Shown one piece after another: positions 60,427 through 64,000 of a stretch of DNA of 64,000 nucleotides. The notes under the pieces were generated by a model. The model did no database searches and was not told the DNA's origin. It worked only from the letters and a program-made list of their open reading frames with translations. Position numbers and translations under genes: made by a program. How positions within the stretch are numbered: position 1 is the first letter of the stretch; every line of letters starts with the position of its first letter. The stretch is from an uncultured Clostridia bacterium (lineage in GTDB: Bacteria > Bacillota > Clostridia > Oscillospirales > Acutalibacteraceae): the NCBI GenBank assembly GCA_946183365.1, contig CAMHAH010000009.1, forward strand, positions 1 through 64,000, written 5' to 3'.

Positions 60427-62349
60427 TTGAACAACAATAAAAATCCTAATTCGGGCAAGATGAAAAGCCTGCTGTTATATCTCGGCATCCCGATCATCGT
60501 TATACTGATACTGTCGTTTGTGCTTACTCAGACGCCTAAGGATACAACAAGCTATTCTGAGGTAGTGGGCTACTTCGCGGATCAGAAGGTAACCGAGTTC
60601 AAGGTCGAGAGCAGCGGCTCGTCTACCAAGATCCAGATGAAGCTGGATGACGATAAGGTCATCACCCACAGGGTCATGGATTGGTATACCTTCTGGGACG
60701 ATATCAAGGATGATATCGCGAAATATAACGAGGATCATCCCAAGGAGCCCATGAAGTATGACCTGACGCCTGTCAGCGATAATTCGTTCTGGATCGAGCT
60801 CATCCCGACCATCATACTTGTGGTAGCGCTCATCGCGTTCTGGTTCTTCGTCATGCGCCGTATGGGCGGCGGCATGGGCGGCAGAGAAATGAACTTCGGC
60901 AAGGCTAAGTTCAAGAACCAGGCTGACGAGAAGAAGAAAACGACCTTCAACGACGTCGCGGGCGCCGATGAAGAGAAAGAAGAGCTCGAGGAGATCGTCG
61001 AGTTCCTCAAGAGCCCCGAGAAGTACAACAAGCTCGGCGCGCGTATCCCCAAGGGCGTATTGCTCATAGGCCCTCCCGGAACAGGTAAGACCCTGCTCGC
61101 CAAGGCTGTAGCGGGTGAGGCGGGAGTACCGTTCTTCTCTATCTCAGGCTCGGACTTCGTCGAGATGTTCGTCGGCGTGGGCGCTTCTCGCGTGCGCGAC
61201 CTGTTTGAAACAGCTAAGAAGAATTCTCCCTGTATCGTATTCATAGATGAGATCGACGCCGTCGGCAGACAGCGCGGCGCGGGTCTCGGCGGCGGTCACG
61301 ACGAGCGTGAACAGACGCTCAACCAGCTGCTTGTCGAGATGGACGGCTTCGGCGCTAACGAGGGCGTTATCATGATAGCCGCCACCAACCGCCCCGATAT
61401 CCTTGACCCGGCTCTGCTCAGACCCGGTCGATTTGACCGTCAGGTCATGGTCGGTTATCCCGATATCAACGGCCGTGAGGCTATCCTCAAGGTCCATTCA
61501 AGAGAGAAGCCCTTATCTCCCGACGTCAAGCTGCGGGACGTAGCTAAGCAGACAGCGGGCTTTACCGGCGCGGATCTCTCTAACCTTCTGAATGAAGCGG
61601 CTCTGCTCGCTGCACGCAAGAACAAGAAGGCCATCACTCAGACCGAGATCGAAGAAGCGGCTATCAAGGTCGTAGTCGGTACCGAGAAGAAAACCAAAGT
61701 CATGTCGGATCACGAGAAGAAGCTCACCGCTTATCACGAGGCGGGTCACGCTATATGCTTCTACTCATGCGAAACTCAGGATCCCGTTCACCAGATCTCT
61801 ATCATCCCGCGCGGTATGGCGGGCGGCTATACGATGCCTCTGCCTACCGAGGACAAGAGCTATGCCTCTAAGCGAGAGATGGAGGAGGATATCATAGTCG
61901 GCTTAGGCGGCAGAGTTGCCGAGGCGCTGGTAATGGGAGATATCTCCACAGGCGCTTCAAATGATATACAGAAGGTCACCAAGACCGCTACCAATATGGT
62001 CGTCAAGTACGGTATGTCTGAGGTGCTCGGACCTATCAACTACACCTCGGGCGACGGTGAGATATTCATCGGCAGAGATATGGGTCACACCAAGAACTAT
62101 TCTGAGGAGACCGCCGCTAAGATTGACGAAGAGGTACACCGCATAGTTACCGAGGCTTATAAAAAGACCGAGGATATCCTCAACTCGCATATGTCTAAGC
62201 TGCATGAGGTAGCCGCTTATCTTATCAAGCATGAGAAGATGACCGGCGACGTATTCTCAGATATGATGGCGGGTATATATAAAGAGCCCGCTGAGGTCGA
62301 AGAGGAAACCCCCGAGACGACCGTTACCGAAAATTCTACAGAAGAATAA
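60427..62349 (+). CDS. ftsH: ATP-dependent zinc metalloprotease FtsH
   Basis: 640 residues. Two membrane segments (about 16-33 and 123-140) flank a small extracytoplasmic domain. AAA module: Walker A GPPGTGKT (215-222), Walker [36 protein letters not shown]. Zinc site HEAGH (437-441). Membrane protein quality control. Starts at TTG 60427 with AAAGGAG upstream. Confidence 0.96.
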   Translation: MNNNKNPNSGKMKSLLLYLGIPIIVILILSFVLTQTPKDTTSYSEVVGYFADQKVTEFKVESSGSSTKIQMKLDDDKVITHRVMDWYTFWDDIKDDIAKYNEDHPKEPMKYDLTPVSDNSFWIELIPTIILVVALIAFWFFVMRRMGGGMGGREMNFGKAKFKNQADEKKKTTFNDVAGADEEKEELEEIVEFLKSPEKYNKLGARIPKGVLLIGPPGTGKTLLAKAVAGEAGVPFFSISGSDFVEMFVGVGASRVRDLFETAKKNSPCIVFIDEIDAVGRQRGAGLGGGHDEREQTLNQLLVEMDGFGANEGVIMIAATNRPDILDPALLRPGRFDRQVMVGYPDINGREAILKVHSREKPLSPDVKLRDVAKQTAGFTGADLSNLLNEAALLAARKNKKAITQTEIEEAAIKVVVGTEKKTKVMSDHEKKLTAYHEAGHAICFYSCETQDPVHQISIIPRGMAGGYTMPLPTEDKSYASKREMEEDIIVGLGGRVAEALVMGDISTGASNDIQKVTKTATNMVVKYGMSEVLGPINYTSGDGEIFIGRDMGHTKNYSEETAAKIDEEVHRIVTEAYKKTEDILNSHMSKLHEVAAYLIKHEKMTGDVFSDMMAGIYKEPAEVEEETPETTVTENSTEE

Positions 62350-62358
62350 TAAATAGCT

Positions 62359-62395
62359 GTCATTGCGAAGCTCCGTGTTTGGGCTTCGCAATGAC
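62359..62395. repeat. Perfect 13-bp palindromic repeat after ftsH
   Basis: GTCATTGCGAAGC (62359-62371) / GCTTCGCAATGAC (62383-62395), a widespread REP-like hairpin in clostridia. T-rich only after CG, so it is a weak terminator at best. Confidence 0.8.
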
Positions 62396-62420
62396 GTTTG
62401 TCTTATTAAGAAGTGATATA

Positions 62421-64000
62421 ATGCAGGATAAAATAGTAATAAAAGGCGCTAAAAAGCATAATCTTAAAAATGTCGATCTCGAGATACCGCGCGATAAGCT
62501 GGTAGTGCTCACGGGTTTATCGGGCTCGGGTAAGAGCTCTCTGGCGTTCGATACCATCTACGCCGAGGGTCAGCGCAGATATGTCGAGAGCCTCTCTTCA
62601 TACGCGCGTATGTTCCTCGGTCAGATGAAGAAGCCCGAGGTGGACTCTATAGACGGTCTGTCTCCCGCTATATCGATAGATCAGAAAACTACATCCAAGA
62701 ACCCGCGCTCGACCGTCGGCACGGTCACTGAGATATATGATTATTTCAGACTTCTGTACGCGCGTATCGGTATACCTCACTGCCCTAAGTGCGGACGGGA
62801 GATATCTCAGCAGACGGTAGACCAGATAGCCGACAGTATACTCGCTATGCCCGAGGGTACTAAGATACAGGTGCTCGCGCCGATGATCAGGGGCAAAAAG
62901 GGCGAGCACAAGGGGGTATTTGACTCTGCTCGCAAATCGGGCTTCGCGAGGGTCAGGGCCGACGGCATAATGTATGATCTCAGCGAGGATATAGTTCTCG
63001 AAAAGAATAAAAAGCACAGTATCGAGATAGTAGTCGACCGACTTGTAATAAAAGAGAGTATACGTTCCCGCCTCTCTGACAGTCTTGAGACCGCCTCAAA
63101 GCTCGCCGACGGTCTTGTGCTCATCAGCGTGGTCGACGGCGAGGATATACTCTATTCTCAGAACTACGCCTGTCCCGAGCACGGCATAAGCGTGAATGAG
63201 CTCACGCCGCGTATGTTCTCGTTCAACAATCCGTTCGGAGCCTGTCCCAAGTGTACAGGTCTCGGCGTGTTCCTGCGCGTCGACCCCGCTCTGATAATCC
63301 CCGACCCGACCAAGACCATATCTCAGGGAGGTATAAAGGGCTCGGGCTGGGCTATGGAGGGCAACACCATAGCTCAGATGTACATGGACGGACTGTCTGA
63401 GAAATACGGCTTCGATTATTTCACTCCCATCAAGGATCTGCCCGACGAGGTCGTCGATAAGATACTCTACGGCACAAAGGGCGAGAAGCTGCACCTTATC
63501 AGACGTACTCCGTTCAATAAAAGCGAGATGTACCGAGAGTTCGAGGGCATTATCCCCAACCTTGAACGCCGTTTCAGAGAATCGGGCTCGCAGTGGGTCA
63601 AGGAAGAGATACAGAGCTACATGACCGAGATACCCTGTGACGAGTGCGGCGGCAGACGTCTGTCTGAGATATCTCTCGCCGTTACGGTCGGCGGTATGAA
63701 TATATCCGAGCTTTGCGACATGAGCGTAGTCAATATACTCGATTTTGTAGACGATATAAAGATCACCGAGCGCGAGCGCATGATAGCGGGCGAGATACTC
63801 AACGAGATAAAGTCCAGACTGAATTTCCTTAAGTCGGTTGGCTTAGGCTATCTGACCCTGTCCCGCGCCTCGGCTACCCTTTCGGGCGGCGAGAGCCAGC
63901 GTATACGCCTTGCGACCCAGATAGGCTCAGCGCTGATGGGCGTTCTGTACATCCTTGACGAGCCGTCTATAGGACTGCACCAGCGCGATAACGATAAGCT
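62421..64000 (+). CDS. uvrA: Excinuclease ABC subunit A, N-terminal part (runs off right edge)
   Basis: 526 residues visible of about 940. Starts [20 protein letters not shown]; Walker [10 protein letters not shown] (32-40), [17 protein letters not shown], two zinc-ligand regions (CPKCG, CDECGG), and the ABC signature [14 protein letters not shown] near residue 490. It scans DNA for bulky lesions with UvrB. A weak AAGTGATAT precedes ATG. Confidence 0.95.
   Translation, partial: MQDKIVIKGAKKHNLKNVDLEIPRDKLVVLTGLSGSGKSSLAFDTIYAEGQRRYVESLSSYARMFLGQMKKPEVDSIDGLSPAISIDQKTTSKNPRSTVGTVTEIYDYFRLLYARIGIPHCPKCGREISQQTVDQIADSILAMPEGTKIQVLAPMIRGKKGEHKGVFDSARKSGFARVRADGIMYDLSEDIVLEKNKKHSIEIVVDRLVIKESIRSRLSDSLETASKLADGLVLISVVDGEDILYSQNYACPEHGISVNELTPRMFSFNNPFGACPKCTGLGVFLRVDPALIIPDPTKTISQGGIKGSGWAMEGNTIAQMYMDGLSEKYGFDYFTPIKDLPDEVVDKILYGTKGEKLHLIRRTPFNKSEMYREFEGIIPNLERRFRESGSQWVKEEIQSYMTEIPCDECGGRRLSEISLAVTVGGMNISELCDMSVVNILDFVDDIKITERERMIAGEILNEIKSRLNFLKSVGLGYLTLSRASATLSGGESQRIRLATQIGSALMGVLYILDEPSIGLHQRDNDK

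Noticed and set aside
1..64000. CRISPR array.
   Set aside because: Repeats present are 7-bp tandems or palindromic interspersed elements; no regularly spaced 25-40 bp repeats with unique spacers and no cas genes.

Overview
The window looks like a low-to-mid GC Gram-positive endospore former of class Clostridia, most like a gut Oscillospiraceae/Ruminococcus-type anaerobe. Signs are an alpha/beta-type spore protein gene, the gdpP-rplI-dnaB and tilS-hpt-ftsH orders, an IreB gene, a T-box in front of pheST, [FeFe]-hydrogenase maturation genes (TM1266-hydG-hydF), a class III ribonucleotide reductase with NrdR, and strong AGGAGG-type ribosome binding sites. Genus is inference; no 16S rRNA is present.

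Layout. 1-4.4 kb is a scarred accessory stretch: mobile-element-type small genes (membrane protein, HTH regulator with a textbook operator), an intact EAL (c-di-GMP phosphodiesterase) gene, and a mosaic of truncated pieces (amidohydrolase N-terminus, GGDEF C-terminus, 5S rRNA 3' part, degenerate tRNA-Asn). 4.5-20.4 kb is a dense, AT-rich defence/toxin-antitoxin island: XRE-HipA-like kinase-DUF2971 operon; type III restriction-modification (mod split by a +1 frameshift, intact res); a 973-aa NACHT NTPase; an HTH-HipA-like pair; a HEPN-MNT pair; and a 1094-aa STAND-type P-loop ATPase without a recognisable effector. The island stops against a spore protein gene whose C-terminus has been replaced. 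21-64 kb is ordinary chromosome: small regulators and lipoproteins, transglutaminase-like protein, FAD reductase plus zinc macrodomain, a secreted InlB-repeat protein, NAD(P)H-hydrate dehydratase, T-box pheST, DegV, GH31 glucosidase, PduL-type phosphotransacylase, family 4 UDG, IreB, nrdD/nrdG, hydrogenase maturation, nrdR, RNase HI, RNase J, gdpP-rplI-dnaB-tilS-hpt-ftsH and a truncated uvrA at the right edge.

How parts fit: nrdD carries a pair of NrdR-box-like sites 31 bp apart, and nrdR itself lies 5.4 kb downstream of nrdD, so class III RNR control is largely contained here. The hydrogenase maturation operon starts with a structured leader ending in an intrinsic terminator. Most chromosomal intergenic spaces are filled with a family of mosaic palindromic repeats mixed with several different tandem heptanucleotides.

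The best candidates for undescribed biology are the XRE-HipA-DUF2971 operon, the two large P-loop ATPases, the bracketed HEPN/MNT/STAND module, the spore-protein leader hairpin that buries its own Shine-Dalgarno, and the hydrogenase-operon leader RNA. All functions are read from motifs and context; no database search was run.
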